A stretch of DNA of 51,255 nt from contig NZ_SMJW01000020.1 of the NCBI RefSeq assembly GCF_004348335.1, forward strand, positions 1-51,255, written 5' to 3'. Position 1 is the stretch's first letter; the number at the start of each line of letters is the position of its first letter. This document shows, piece by piece, positions 16,956 through 25,413 of the stretch. The position numbers and the translations under genes were made by a program. The notes below the pieces were generated by a model. It had not been told where the DNA came from and searched no databases. It was given only the letters and a program-made list of their open reading frames with translations. The stretch comes from Actinomadura bangladeshensis (GTDB lineage: Bacteria; Actinomycetota; Actinomycetes; Streptosporangiales; Streptosporangiaceae).

Positions 16956-18548
16956 TCAGGGGATGAGCGCGTCGAGGGTGGTGAAGGAGTAGCCGGCGTC
17001 GCGGAGCCCCTTGATGATCGCGGGGAGCGCGTCGGCGTCCAGCGTGGTGCCGTCGTCGGGGTTGGCGCCCACGTGCATCAGCACGATCATCCCCGGGGTC
17101 TTGGCGGCCAGGACGCGGGTGGCGACCTTGTCGGCGGTCTGCCCGCCGGAGGTGCCCTGCCAGCCGAGCGAGTCGACCGTCCACCCGACCGGGACGTAGC
17201 CCAGGCCGTTCAGCAGCGTCACATCCGAGGCGGTGTAGGCGCCGTAGGGGAAGCGGAACAGCGGCACCGCCTGCGCGCCATTGGTGTTGAAGATCGCGGT
17301 GCGCGCGGCGGTGACCTGCGTCTTCGCCGTCGCGTCGCTGATCTTGGTGAAGTCGGGGTGGGTGTCGCTGTGGTCGCCGATCCGGAACCCCGACCCGGCC
17401 AGCAGGTTGCTGTAGACCGGGAAGCCGCGTGCGAAGTCGCCGACCAGGAAGAACGTCGCCGGGACGTTCTCGCGCTGCAGGGTCGCCCGGATCGAGGAGA
17501 CTCCGGAGGCGTCCCACGCCGAGTCGAACGTCAGCGCGGCGACCTTGGACGTGGTGGAGATCTTGGTGACGTTCTTGCCGCGCAGCGCGGACGGCACGCC
17601 GGGCGGCGGCCCGGGAACCCACGCCTGCACATCGGTCGTCCAGGTGGTGCCGGTGATGGTGCGGCTCCAGAACGCCCCGTCCCGGCCGCGTCCGACCGAC
17701 ACGGTCCTGCCGCCGGCGAAGGCGGCGCCGGGCCCGTCGACGTACAGGCCGCCCATGATCTGCCAGTCGCCCCACGACCCGGCGTAGGCGCGGACGCGCA
17801 GCCGGTGGGTGCCGGCGTTGCGGACGAACACCCAGACCTTCCCGGTCGCGGTGTCGGCGGCGATGCCGGGGGTGCTGTAGGTGCTCTCGCCGAGCGACGC
17901 CCAGTCCGACCAGGCGGTGCCGGTACGGGTCCGGGTCCAGACGGCGTGGTCGCGGCCGGTGACCACGACGCGGACGGTATCGGTGCCGGTCACGGCGACG
18001 GCGGGCGCGGAGTCCGCCGTCATGTCCAGGGCGGTCCAGGCGCTCCAGCCGGTACCGGGGGTGTAGGTCCTGGTCTGTAGCTTGTCGGTGGCGTCGCGGA
18101 CGAACACCTCGACGCGCCCGTCCGGGTGCCCCGCGGCGGCGGGCGAGGTGCTGATGAGCAGGTCGTCGACCTTCGCCCAGGGCTGCCAGGTGCCGTCGAC
18201 GCGGATGCGCTCCCACAGCCTGCCGTCGACGCCGCGCCCGTACACGTGGGGGTCGCCTCCGGCGAAGGCGACGGCGGCGCCGCCGATCAGGTGTCCGGCC
18301 AGGTTGAGCGGCGCGGACCAGGCCCCGTCGACGAACTGCCGGTACAGCACGTTGGTGGTGGAGGCCCGGTAGGCGACGTCGAACCCGTTGCCGCCGGGCC
18401 GGCCGGCGATGCCGGGGGTGTAGGTGGGGACGTCCTCGGTCGCCGCCGCGCGAGCCGCCGCGATGGAGGAGGACGCGGGCAGGGCGGGCGCGGTCACCAG
18501 GGTCGCGGGGAGCAGCACCGCCGTCGAGAACGCTGCGAGGCGTCGCAT
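16956..18548 (-). CDS. Secreted polysaccharide deacetylase with N-terminal beta-propeller-like domain
   Basis: A 530-residue protein. Signal peptide at about 1-30 (MRRLAAF...PALPASSS). Residues 40-330 hold repeated units with W, D and G spacing (GAWSAPLNLAG, GTWQPWAKVDD, TGWSAWTALD, GTAWSDWASLG, GSWGDWQIMGG), like sugar-binding propellers of the tachylectin/PLL type. Residues 335-530 are a NodB fold: ALTFDSAWD, GDHSDTHPDF with metal His residues, RFPYGAY, and LMHVGANPDDG. TFDSAW in place of TFDD is seen in part of the family. It probably removes acetyl or similar groups from a cell-wall or extracellular glycan. A dyad is centred 66 bases before its ATG. Confidence 0.92.
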   Translation of the reverse strand: MRRLAAFSTAVLLPATLVTAPALPASSSIAAARAAATEDVPTYTPGIAGRPGGNGFDVAYRASTTNVLYRQFVDGAWSAPLNLAGHLIGGAAVAFAGGDPHVYGRGVDGRLWERIRVDGTWQPWAKVDDLLISTSPAAAGHPDGRVEVFVRDATDKLQTRTYTPGTGWSAWTALDMTADSAPAVAVTGTDTVRVVVTGRDHAVWTRTRTGTAWSDWASLGESTYSTPGIAADTATGKVWVFVRNAGTHRLRVRAYAGSWGDWQIMGGLYVDGPGAAFAGGRTVSVGRGRDGAFWSRTITGTTWTTDVQAWVPGPPPGVPSALRGKNVTKISTTSKVAALTFDSAWDASGVSSIRATLQRENVPATFFLVGDFARGFPVYSNLLAGSGFRIGDHSDTHPDFTKISDATAKTQVTAARTAIFNTNGAQAVPLFRFPYGAYTASDVTLLNGLGYVPVGWTVDSLGWQGTSGGQTADKVATRVLAAKTPGMIVLMHVGANPDDGTTLDADALPAIIKGLRDAGYSFTTLDALIP

Positions 18549-18607
18549 CGGAGTTCACCGTCCTTCGGTGGGGATTCCAGCGTCCGCCCGCATGTCCGCG
18601 CGGAGGA

Positions 18608-18621
18608 GTGACGAAGGTCCC
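18608..18621. promoter_or_regulatory. DosR/DevR-like dyad upstream of the deacetylase
   Basis: GTGACGAAGGTCCC on the plus strand reads GGGACCTTCGTCAC toward the deacetylase: arms GGGAC and GTCAC with one mismatch. It is centred 66 bases before ATG 18548 and lies just past the stop of the P1B ATPase gene. Confidence 0.42.
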
Positions 18622-18646
18622 GGCACCGCCGCCGAACGTCGGTGCG

Positions 18647-20965
18647 TCAGGGCTTGGGGGTGTCGTGCACGTCGGCGAGGACGAAGTAGTTCTCCTCCTC
18701 CTGCGCGAAATGCAGCCGCAGGACCGCGTACAGCTCCTGGACGGTCCGGCGCAGATCGCTCCCGGGCTCCGGAGCCCCGGGTGCGGACCGCAGTTCCGCG
18801 ATGAGCGCGCCGATGCGGCGCGTCAGCTCGGCGATCTCGGTGTGGCCGCGACTCATCGCCCCGGTGGGGTCGGCGCCGCCGAGGGCTTGCGCGACCGCGG
18901 GGTAGAGCAGCCGCTCGTCCTTGCGCTCGTGTTCGGCGAGGTCGGTCAGGAAGCCCGCCAGCGCGTTCAGTGCGGCGTCCCGCTCCCGGCCGCCGGAGGT
19001 CGCGATCGTGTCCGCCAGGACGGGCAGCCGGTCGATGCGCGGCCACAGCGCGCGGTGCTCCTCGTCCAGCCGCCGGACGAGCTCGGCGGCGTCGCCGCGC
19101 AGCCGCGGCTCCCGGTCGCGGCCCGGGCCGAGCGCGCGCAGCGCGGCGAGGATCGCGGCGACGTCGATGCCCTCCTGGAGCAGTGCGCCGGCCGCGGGGG
19201 TCAGCAGCCCGAACGCCGCGACGACCATCGCGGCCAGCGACAGGCCCATTCCGGCGACCACGCTCTGCCGGGCGACCGAGCGGGTGCGCCGCGCGATGGC
19301 GAGGGTCTCGGCGAGCCGTTCCAGCCGGTCCACCGTGATCACCACATCGGCCGCCTCCGACGACGCCGTGGCGCCCCGGGCGCCGAGCGCGACGCCGACT
19401 CCGGCCGCGGCGAGCGCGGGCGCGTCGTTGACCCCGTCGCCGACCATCACGGTCGCCGCCCGCTCGCTCTCCGCGCGTGCGACCTCCACCTTCTCCGCCG
19501 GGGCGAGACCGGCGTGCACGGCGTCCGCGCCGACCAGTTCGCCGATCGAGTTCGCGACGTCCGCGCGATCACCGGTCACCATCACGGTGCGCTCGATGCC
19601 GGCCCGGCGCAGCAACCGGAACGTGCGCGGCGCGTCCGGGCGGATCCGGTCGCGCAGGAGCAGGACGGCGGCGGCCCTCCCGTCCACCCCGACGAACACC
19701 GTGATCGCACCGCGTGCGGCGGCCCGGCGGCGCACCCGCTCCAGCCAGGCCGGATCGGCGTCGCCGGCCCAGCTCGCCTTGCCGACGCTCACCCGATGGC
19801 CGCACACAACGCCGCGCACGCCCTGCCCGGCGGTCTCGGCGACGTCCGACGGCGCGGCGAGCGCCAGCCCGCGCTCATGCGCTCCGCGCACGATCGCCGA
19901 GGCCAGTACGTGCGGCGACACCTGGTCGAGAGAGGCGGCCAGCATCAGCGGATCACCGGCGGGCGCCGGGCGGGCCGGGATGATCTCGGCGAGCGCGGGG
20001 TGTCCCGTGGTGACGGTGCCGGTCTTGTCGAACAGCAGCACCCGTGCCCCGGCCAGCCGCTCCAGTGCGCTCCCGCCCTTCACCACCACGCCCCGCCGCG
20101 CGCAGCGCGACAGGCCGGACACGAACGCGATCGGCGCGGCCAGGATCAGCGGGCAGGGCGTTGCCACCACCAGTACCGCCACGGCCCGCACCGGATCCCC
20201 GGCGGCTGCCCACGCCGCCCCGGCCAGCACCAGCGTCACCGGGATGAACAGGGCCGAATACCGGTCGGCGAGCCGCACGAACGGCGCGCTCTCGGCCGCG
20301 GCCTCCTCGGTCAGCCGCACGATCCCCGCGTAGGTGCTGGAGGCCGCGTCGTTGGTCGCGCGCAGCTCGAAGGGCCGCCCCGAGTTGACGGCGCCGCTGC
20401 GCACCGCGCCGCCCGCCGGATGCTCCTGCGGCAGCGCCTCGCCGGTGAGCGTCGACTCGTCCAGGACGGCCGTCCCGCCCTCCACCAGCCCGTCGACCGG
20501 TACGACCTCGCCCGGGCGGACCAGGAGCCGGTCGCCCGGACGCACCTCGGCGACATCGACCGTGTCCAGGCCGCCGCCGTCCGCCCGGCGGTGCGCGACG
20601 CGCGGCGCCAGCGACAGCAGCGCGCCCAGATCCCGGCGGGCCCGCCGCCCCGCGCGGTCCTCCAGCAGCCGCCCGCCGGTCAGCATCACCGCGATCACGG
20701 CGCCCGCGAGAGCCTCGCCGACCGCGATCGTCCCCGCCAGCGCGAGGACCGCGATCACATCGCTGCCGAACCTGCGGTGCAGCAGCCCGGTCACGACCCA
20801 CCAGACCGCCGGGACGAGCGCGAGCACCGTCACCAGCAGCCAGACCAGGTCGCCGGCGCCCGCCCCGACCGTCCAGCGGACGACGGTACCCGCCGCCAAC
20901 CCGCCGCCGGTCAGGGTGAGCAGAACCCCGGGACCACGTCGCGTGATCACACCCCGCATGTCCAC
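18647..20965 (-). CDS. P1B-5-type metal ATPase with C-terminal hemerythrin domain
   Basis: A 772-residue protein. There is no N-terminal metal-binding domain. The TM motif is ATPCPLILAAP (near 268) rather than CPC; DKTGTVTTG is near 312; VGDGVNDAPAL and the late-TM motif QEGIDVAAI follow. Residues of about 618-768 form a hemerythrin-like helical bundle with EEHRALW, LAEHERKDERLLYP, SRGHTEIAEL and RLHFAQEEENYF, enough His/Glu for a di-iron site. TPC plus QGxxD-like motifs plus a hemerythrin tail define the P1B-5 group, known for Ni/Fe-linked transport. The tail may sense iron or oxygen. It is divergent from the UspA gene and shares the region with the dyad at 21068. Confidence 0.92.
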   Translation of the reverse strand: MDMRGVITRRGPGVLLTLTGGGLAAGTVVRWTVGAGAGDLVWLLVTVLALVPAVWWVVTGLLHRRFGSDVIAVLALAGTIAVGEALAGAVIAVMLTGGRLLEDRAGRRARRDLGALLSLAPRVAHRRADGGGLDTVDVAEVRPGDRLLVRPGEVVPVDGLVEGGTAVLDESTLTGEALPQEHPAGGAVRSGAVNSGRPFELRATNDAASSTYAGIVRLTEEAAAESAPFVRLADRYSALFIPVTLVLAGAAWAAAGDPVRAVAVLVVATPCPLILAAPIAFVSGLSRCARRGVVVKGGSALERLAGARVLLFDKTGTVTTGHPALAEIIPARPAPAGDPLMLAASLDQVSPHVLASAIVRGAHERGLALAAPSDVAETAGQGVRGVVCGHRVSVGKASWAGDADPAWLERVRRRAAARGAITVFVGVDGRAAAVLLLRDRIRPDAPRTFRLLRRAGIERTVMVTGDRADVANSIGELVGADAVHAGLAPAEKVEVARAESERAATVMVGDGVNDAPALAAAGVGVALGARGATASSEAADVVITVDRLERLAETLAIARRTRSVARQSVVAGMGLSLAAMVVAAFGLLTPAAGALLQEGIDVAAILAALRALGPGRDREPRLRGDAAELVRRLDEEHRALWPRIDRLPVLADTIATSGGRERDAALNALAGFLTDLAEHERKDERLLYPAVAQALGGADPTGAMSRGHTEIAELTRRIGALIAELRSAPGAPEPGSDLRRTVQELYAVLRLHFAQEEENYFVLADVHDTPKP

Positions 20966-21067
20966 CTCGCCGTTCCGTCGTAGCCGGAACCTTCACACTT
21001 CCCACCCGGCGCCACCGTTCCCAGGGGCGGCGGACTCGGTGGCACCGGGCACAAAGGCCGTCCGGAC

Positions 21068-21082
21068 GGGGACTTTCGCCCC
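21068..21082. promoter_or_regulatory. DosR/DevR-like dyad between P1B-5 ATPase and UspA
   Basis: GGGGACTTTCGCCCC differs by one base from the form GGGACTTTCGTCCC. It is centred 71 bases before the UspA ATG and 110 before the divergent ATPase start. A weaker related element (GGGCACAAAGGCC) lies about 20 bases to its left. DosR promoters often have two boxes. Confidence 0.55.
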
Positions 21083-21145
21083 TAGGGTCGCGCGCGATCG
21101 GCAAAGAGCCTGGAAAAAGGGAATCGACAGCTGAAGGAGAACACG

Positions 21146-21994
21146 ATGTCCGAGCCGATCGTCGTCGGCATCGACGGCTCCGAGGAGTCGGATCGCGCCG
21201 TGCTGTGGGCCGCCGCCGAAGCCGTCCTGCGCGAACGTCCCCTGCACATCGTCCACGCGCTGGAGAGCTGGCCCTACCGGGCGCCGCTGTTCATGCCGGC
21301 CGAGACCACCGAACGGATGACCCGCACCGGGCACCGGCTGCTGACGGCCACCCGCGAACGCCTACGGGAGCGTTGGTGCCATCTGGAGGTCACGACCGCC
21401 CTGGTCTCGGAGGAGCCCTCGCAGGCTCTGCAGGCGCAGTCGGGCCAGGCGTACGAGCTGGTGGTGGGCAGCCGAGGCCGGGGCGGGTTCGCCGGCATGC
21501 TGCTGGGCTCGACAAGCCTGCGCGTGGCGGCACGCCCGACCGTCCCGGTCGTGATCGTGCGCGGTGACACCGGCGACCGCGGCGAGATCGTCGTCGGCAT
21601 CGACCTGCTGCGGGACGTCGACACCCTTCTGGACTACGCCTTCGAGACCGCCGCGCTGCGGGACGCCCGGCTGCGCGTCGTGCACGCCTGGCAGACGTTC
21701 GGCACCCTCATCGAGGCCGGCTACGCGATCGACGGCGAACAGATCGAACTCGACCTGCGCGGCCAGGTCATCGAGACCTGCGAGCCGCTGCGCGCCAAGT
21801 ACCCGCGCGTGGACGTCGTGGACGAGATCATCATGGAACACCCGGTGACCGCGCTGTCCCACGCCTCACGCAACGCCCGCCTCCTCGTGATCGGCGCCCA
21901 CCAGCGGCGCTGGACCGCACCCCAACTGGGCTCGATCGCCCACGGCGTCATTCACCACGCCCGCTGCCCGGTCGCCGTCATCCCCTCCAGCTGA
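21146..21994 (+). CDS. Tandem universal stress protein
   Basis: A 282-residue protein with two Usp domains (about 1-140 and 148-281). Domain 1 starts IVVGIDGSEESDRAVLWAA and has the ATP-binding loop GSRGRGGFAGMLLGSTS. Domain 2 starts IVVGIDLLRDVDTLLDYA and ends VIGAHQRRWTAPQLGSIAHG, a more degenerate loop, so ATP binding may rest on domain 1. Tandem Usp proteins of this size are abundant in the DosR regulon of mycobacteria. The ATG has GAAGGAG 7 bases upstream. It is a single-gene unit after the dyad at 21068. Confidence 0.95.
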   Translation: MSEPIVVGIDGSEESDRAVLWAAAEAVLRERPLHIVHALESWPYRAPLFMPAETTERMTRTGHRLLTATRERLRERWCHLEVTTALVSEEPSQALQAQSGQAYELVVGSRGRGGFAGMLLGSTSLRVAARPTVPVVIVRGDTGDRGEIVVGIDLLRDVDTLLDYAFETAALRDARLRVVHAWQTFGTLIEAGYAIDGEQIELDLRGQVIETCEPLRAKYPRVDVVDEIIMEHPVTALSHASRNARLLVIGAHQRRWTAPQLGSIAHGVIHHARCPVAVIPSS

Positions 21995-22445
21995 TCCGGC
22001 TGACGCCGCCCGTTCACCGTCCACCCCGGTCCGGCCCACCCGGCACCGGCCGGTGGCGTCTACGTCATGGCATTCCTAGGAGAAGACCACATATCCGTCG
22101 CCTTGTCGCCATTCCCGGATAGGGAAAGGAAAAGTGTCGTGACTATGACCCTTGGAGATCGCGCCCTCCTTAATCGCAGGGTCACACACCAGTGCGGGAG
22201 TGCTGGTTCACATGGGTGCAGTGCACAGGCCTGCGGGTATAGGGCGTGGACATGAGCGCAGGTGCGGGTTCCGGGCGGGAGCCGATCATGCAGGTCGCGA
22301 CTCGGCTGTTCGCCGACCGCAGGAGACCACGCGGTTCCGGTCCCACCTGCACTTGCTGATCGATCGCGTCCTGCGGGCTCCGGGGCCGGACCATCGCCCC
22401 CGCCCCTCGTAGTCGCCGACTCGGTCAATGCATTGGAGGAGGAAA
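21995..22445. other. Gene-poor gap, 450 bases
   Basis: No convincing full gene. GTG 22139 opens a 38-codon frame with a ribosome-like GGAAAGGA upstream and four Cys codons; its protein is not recognised. Around 22280-22320 the plus strand reads VATRLFADR, like the start of TetR-family regulators, but it decays at once. A poor dyad-like GGACCATCGCCCC (22388) lies about 55 bases before the CBS gene. Confidence 0.4.
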
Positions 22446-22820
22446 ATGCTGGTCAGCAATGTTTATCGTCCGATGGTGTTCGGCTGCCGAGCTGATGAGC
22501 GGCTGGTCGAGGTGGCGCAGTGGATGAGGGACAACGAGATCGGCGCCCTGGCGGTGCTCGACGGCGAACAAGTGCTCGGGATCATCACCGAGCGTGACCT
22601 GGTCGAGGCGCTGGCGACCTCGGCCGAACCGGCCTCGCAGCCGGCGGCGGCATACGCATCAACGCGGATCAAGACCGCCGGGCTGGAGGAGGATGCGCGC
22701 GAGGTGGCCCGCCGAATGCTGGATGCGGGAATCCGCCACCTGCCGGTCCAGGACCAGGGCCGCGTCATCGGCATGGTGTCGATGCGCGATCTGCTCGCTC
22801 AGGAGATCTGGGCAACGTGA
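22446..22820 (+). CDS. CBS-pair domain protein
   Basis: A 124-residue protein made almost only of two CBS motifs: about 8-58 (GALAVLDGEQVLGIITERDLVEAL) and about 72-120 (GIRHLPVQDQGRVIGMVSMRDLLAQ). Such stand-alone pairs bind adenine nucleotides or act as small sensors; Hrp1 in the mycobacterial DosR regulon is one example. ATG 22446 is chosen because GGAGGAGG lies 6 bases upstream; the start 18 bases earlier lacks one. No partner enzyme is adjacent. Confidence 0.92.
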   Translation: MLVSNVYRPMVFGCRADERLVEVAQWMRDNEIGALAVLDGEQVLGIITERDLVEALATSAEPASQPAAAYASTRIKTAGLEEDAREVARRMLDAGIRHLPVQDQGRVIGMVSMRDLLAQEIWAT

Positions 22821-23153
22821 CGTCCTCCATGGGCGACTCGGGGGACCGGATGGCGGCTCGCGCGGGACAGGGCGTCCACCACGGTACGGGCGGTTCCAGC
22901 GCGGATCGGTGAGGGGACCTGCCCGAACCTGACGGCGCCCAGCGGTGCCGTGACCGCGGAGCAGAAGCTCGCGCACGGGCTGCACACGGCGTTCGCCGCC
23001 CGGCTCCTGTCCGGGGGTTCGGCGAACGAGCGGGCCGCCCTGCGGTCGGTGCAACCGCCGGGAAGGCGCCGATCGCCGCATTGAAGCAGGCCGCTCGTGC
23101 CGTCGGCCGCTGCCGTCCGCATGGCCACCGGGCCGGTGTGCGCCGCGCCGGGG
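22821..23153. other. Gap of about 330 bases with no intact gene
   Basis: No frame looks like a complete protein. One plus-strand stretch (about 22970-23020) reads AEQKLAHGLHTAFAARLL, faintly like the last helix of a drug-export permease, and may be a remnant. No hairpin or operator was recognised. Confidence 0.3.
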
Positions 23154-23255
23154 TCAGGCGAGGCTCATGAAGAGCTTCTCCAGGCCGCCGAGCTGCCCCT
23201 GCGCGCGCCGCAGGCGCACGAGCACGTCGGCCAGCGAGTCCGCCTCGAATTTCAC
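23154..23255 (-). pseudogene. CsoR/CstR-family gene with internal deletion (33 codons)
   Basis: GTG 23255 (GAGGAGA upstream) encodes 33 residues. The first part, LADVLVRLRRAQGQLGGL, is the start of a CsoR/CstR regulator. The end, LEKLFMSLA, resembles the usual C terminus of actinobacterial CstR-like proteins (often 'EKLFLSLA'). The middle, about 50 residues with the sensing Cys residues, is missing while the frame is kept, so this looks like an in-frame internal deletion. It cannot form the normal four-helix assembly. An element containing GGGTATA lies just upstream at about 23278. Confidence 0.6.
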
Positions 23256-23367
23256 GTCGCTCTCCTCACGCCCGCCAGGGTATAAGTGCCTGCTGCTCTG
23301 CCGACCGGACGGGCGGTGCCGAGCTCGCGAGCCCTCGCGGGAACGGGTGCCGATATGACCGGCGGGC

Positions 23368-23757
23368 TCAGCCGCCCAGGGCCTGAAGGGCTGCGGTGAG
23401 CCGCCCGGCGGCGTCATCGGCGACCGGCCCGAGGCCGGGCTGTTCGCTCACCGTGGCCATGACCTGGGGGTCCAGCGCTTCGACGACGGTGTCGCCGCCT
23501 TCGGACCGGACGACGACATTGCAGGGCAGCAGCAGGCCGATCCGCCGGTCGACCTCCAGGGCCCGGTGAGCGAGCGGCGGGTTGCAGGCACCGAGGATGA
23601 GGTAGTCCTCCATCGTCTCGCCGAGCTTCTCCTGCAGCGTGGCGCGTACATCGATCTCGGTGAGCACTCCGAATCCCTGCTCCTTCAGCGCCGTCCTGAC
23701 CCGTTCGACGGCCTCGGTGAACGGCTGGTGCAGTCTGACGGTCATGCCGTAGTTCAT
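23368..23757 (-). CDS. DUF302 family protein
   Basis: A 129-residue protein from ATG 23757, with AGGAAAGGGCG upstream. Features of the family: an early 'hqpFteAvervrtALkeqGFGVLTEIDV' region, EDYLILGACNPPLAHRALE around the middle, and LLLPCNVVVR with a conserved Cys. The fold is a small alpha/beta domain, and no biochemical function is established. DUF302 genes often sit beside thioredoxin, persulfide or low-oxygen genes, as here. Confidence 0.9.
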   Translation of the reverse strand: MNYGMTVRLHQPFTEAVERVRTALKEQGFGVLTEIDVRATLQEKLGETMEDYLILGACNPPLAHRALEVDRRIGLLLPCNVVVRSEGGDTVVEALDPQVMATVSEQPGLGPVADDAAGRLTAALQALGG

Positions 23758-23924
23758 AAGATCGCCCTTTCCTGATCGGCGGCTTGAGCAAGTGCCGGGT
23801 GGTTCTCTGCCCGAATGGCGTCCTGTCAGCCAGGTTCCCCGAGGCAAGGACGGCTCGTGCATCGAAGGGCGGGTCGGTGCGGCTTCGGCGTCCAGCGGTC
23901 ATCATCCCTCCCCAGGGTTCCATT

Positions 23925-23940
23925 ATACCCCTCCCCGTAT
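23925..23940. promoter_or_regulatory. Imperfect CsoR/CstR-like element
   Basis: ATACCCCTCCCCGTAT has the ATACCCC left arm and a partial right arm (CGTAT). It is 55 bases upstream of the perfect site at 23980 and may be a second, weaker site in the thioredoxin promoter. Confidence 0.4.
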
Positions 23941-23979
23941 ATGGAGGACTGGAATCAACGAGGAGAGCAGGTCGTTCTT

Positions 23980-23995
23980 ATACCCGTACGGGTAT
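23980..23995. promoter_or_regulatory. Perfect CsoR/CstR-like palindrome in front of thioredoxin
   Basis: ATACCCGTACGGGTAT is a perfect 16-base palindrome, 19 bases before the thioredoxin ATG. CsoR-family repressors bind ATACCC...GGGTAT sites. This position would overlap the transcript start or ribosome region and block expression. The regulator is inferred. Confidence 0.6.
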
Positions 23996-24014
23996 CGAAC
24001 AGGAGGAGACCGCG

Positions 24015-24383
24015 ATGGCCACGACCGAACTGACGCGCGAGAACTTCGAGGACGTCCTCGCCGGCGGCGACATGATTCTGATCGACTTCTGGGCCGGCTG
24101 GTGCGGGCCCTGCCGCTTCTTCGCACCCGTTTACGAGCGGGTCTCCGAGAAGCACGCCGACATCGTGTTCGGCAAGGTCGATACCGAAGCCCAGCAGGAG
24201 CTGGCCGGCGCCTTCCAGATCTCCTCGATCCCGACCCTGGTGATCATCCGCGACCGGGTCGTGCTGTACGCCCAGCCCGGCGCCCTGCGCGAGCCGGAGC
24301 TGGAGAGGCTGATCGAGGAGGCCCGGGCCGTGGACATGGACGACGTGCGCCGCCGCGCCGCCGAGCACCAGCACAGTGCTTGA
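24015..24383 (+). CDS. Thioredoxin
   Basis: A 122-residue protein with the thioredoxin fold. The active site WCGPC has Cys30 and Cys33, inside LIDFWAGWCGPCRFF; the cis-Pro segment is SSIPTLV. The C-terminal tail (VDMDDVRRRAAEHQHSA) is longer than in TrxA. It reduces disulfides and persulfides in the cytoplasm. AGGAGGAG lies 7 bases before ATG 24015. The palindrome at 23980 and the CsoR-like fragment 15 bases downstream suggest control by reactive sulfur or metals. Confidence 0.95.
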   Translation: MATTELTRENFEDVLAGGDMILIDFWAGWCGPCRFFAPVYERVSEKHADIVFGKVDTEAQQELAGAFQISSIPTLVIIRDRVVLYAQPGALREPELERLIEEARAVDMDDVRRRAAEHQHSA

Positions 24384-24398
24384 GAAGGGGCGGCGACG

Positions 24399-24518
24399 AT
24401 GGAGCTGGACAAGGAGTCCCTGACCGAGGTCGCCATGCGGCTCCGGCGCGCGCAGGGGCAGATCGGCGGCGTTGTCAAGGTGATCGAGGAGGGGCGCGAC
24501 TGCGCCGACTGCTCCTGA
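24399..24518 (+). pseudogene. C-terminally truncated CsoR/CstR-family regulator (39 codons)
   Basis: ATG 24399, 15 bases after the thioredoxin stop, encodes 39 residues: LTEVAMRLRRAQGQIGGVV then IEEGRDCADCS and TGA. This is the first helix of a CsoR/CstR protein up to the first sensing Cys (usual context 'RDCxDVvTQLAAV'). The remaining two helices and the second ligand region are absent, and no other frame downstream restores them. It is probably a broken regulator gene left in the operon it once controlled; a short interfering peptide is a less likely alternative. Confidence 0.65.
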
Positions 24519-24576
24519 CGCTCGCCTGACGCGCGCACGGTGTCCGTCCGTTCATCGGCGAAAGTGAACCGTGCGT

Positions 24577-24612
24577 CCGGCTCGCTCTCGGTGGATCCCG
24601 GGAGCGAGCCGG
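24577..24612. terminator. Bidirectional terminator-like hairpin
   Basis: CCGGCTCGCTC (24577-24587) pairs perfectly with GAGCGAGCCGG (24602-24612) around a 14-base loop. It lies between the end of the thioredoxin unit and the end of the convergent YwiC-like gene. There is no U tract, as is usual in high-GC actinobacteria. Confidence 0.6.
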
Positions 24613-25413
24613 TCAGGTTGTGGCGGCGACCGCCACCAGGAGCAGGACTGACGACCCCACCTCGATGATTCCGATCTGCTTCGCCGAGTAGCGGCGGCGG
24701 CGCAGCACGACCGCGCGGACCAGGTACCAGGTGAAGGGGAGGGCGTACAGCGGGTTCAGCCAGGCCGCGAGGGCGGCCGCGCCCGCGTGGAACCCGACCG
24801 AAGCGCCGAACAACCTCGCGCTGTCCCGTTCGCGGATGCACGACTTGACGAAAAGGACCGTCCCGGCGAAGTACAGGAACGTTATCGCGGCGGCCTCGGT
24901 GGTCGTCCATGGGGATTCGCCGGCGACCATCGCGACCATGGGCAGGATGAGGGTGGCGGCGGCGACCGAGACCATCCCGTTCAGGAGCGCCCGGTCGTCG
25001 CGGCGGGTCGCGAACAGGCCGTTGACCAGCAGCGCTGTTGCGAAGATCGGGGCGAAGACCAGCAGTTCCGGGCGCATGAGCAGGACTACCGCCCCGGCGG
25101 CCGCCGCCGTCCCGCCGTAGACGAGGACTTGGCGCCGGAACCTGCTGAGCCGACGGGTCTTGACCGACAGCAGCGCGTAGTACGACAGCAGGTAGCCGGC
25201 GATCCAGGTGACCAGCAGCGGCAGGGCGGGCCAGGAGAAGCCGGCGGTGAGCAGGCCCGCCAGGAACGGGACGAGCAGCATGGCCCAAGCGCCATGCTGC
25301 GGCGGGATCCACTGGCGCCTGCGGTGCGCGGGCGCCCTGCCCGAGGCCGCATGGCGGGGGCGTGTGCGCCGGCGCCGCGCTTCTGGCGCCGGAGATCCGG
25401 TGTTGCTCACCAT
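24613..25413 (-). CDS. YwiC-like family membrane protein
   Basis: A 266-residue protein. After a basic N-terminal tail of about 35 residues comes IPPQHGAWAMLLVPFLAG, the hallmark of YwiC-like proteins, followed by about eight hydrophobic helices. The biochemical role is unknown; in Bacillus ywiC lies next to the anaerobic regulator fnr and nitrate genes. A GC-rich dyad-like stretch (GGGACCCGCGGGCCC at 25446) is centred 40 bases before the start. It is a single gene, convergent with the thioredoxin unit. Confidence 0.88.
   Translation of the reverse strand: MVSNTGSPAPEARRRRTRPRHAASGRAPAHRRRQWIPPQHGAWAMLLVPFLAGLLTAGFSWPALPLLVTWIAGYLLSYYALLSVKTRRLSRFRRQVLVYGGTAAAAGAVVLLMRPELLVFAPIFATALLVNGLFATRRDDRALLNGMVSVAAATLILPMVAMVAGESPWTTTEAAAITFLYFAGTVLFVKSCIRERDSARLFGASVGFHAGAAALAAWLNPLYALPFTWYLVRAVVLRRRRYSAKQIGIIEVGSSVLLLVAVAATT

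Noticed and set aside
22067..22255. A 62-codon plus-strand frame near the UspA gene
   Set aside because: No recognised features; only a shorter internal frame has a ribosome-like site, so it is noted under the gap and not called as a gene.
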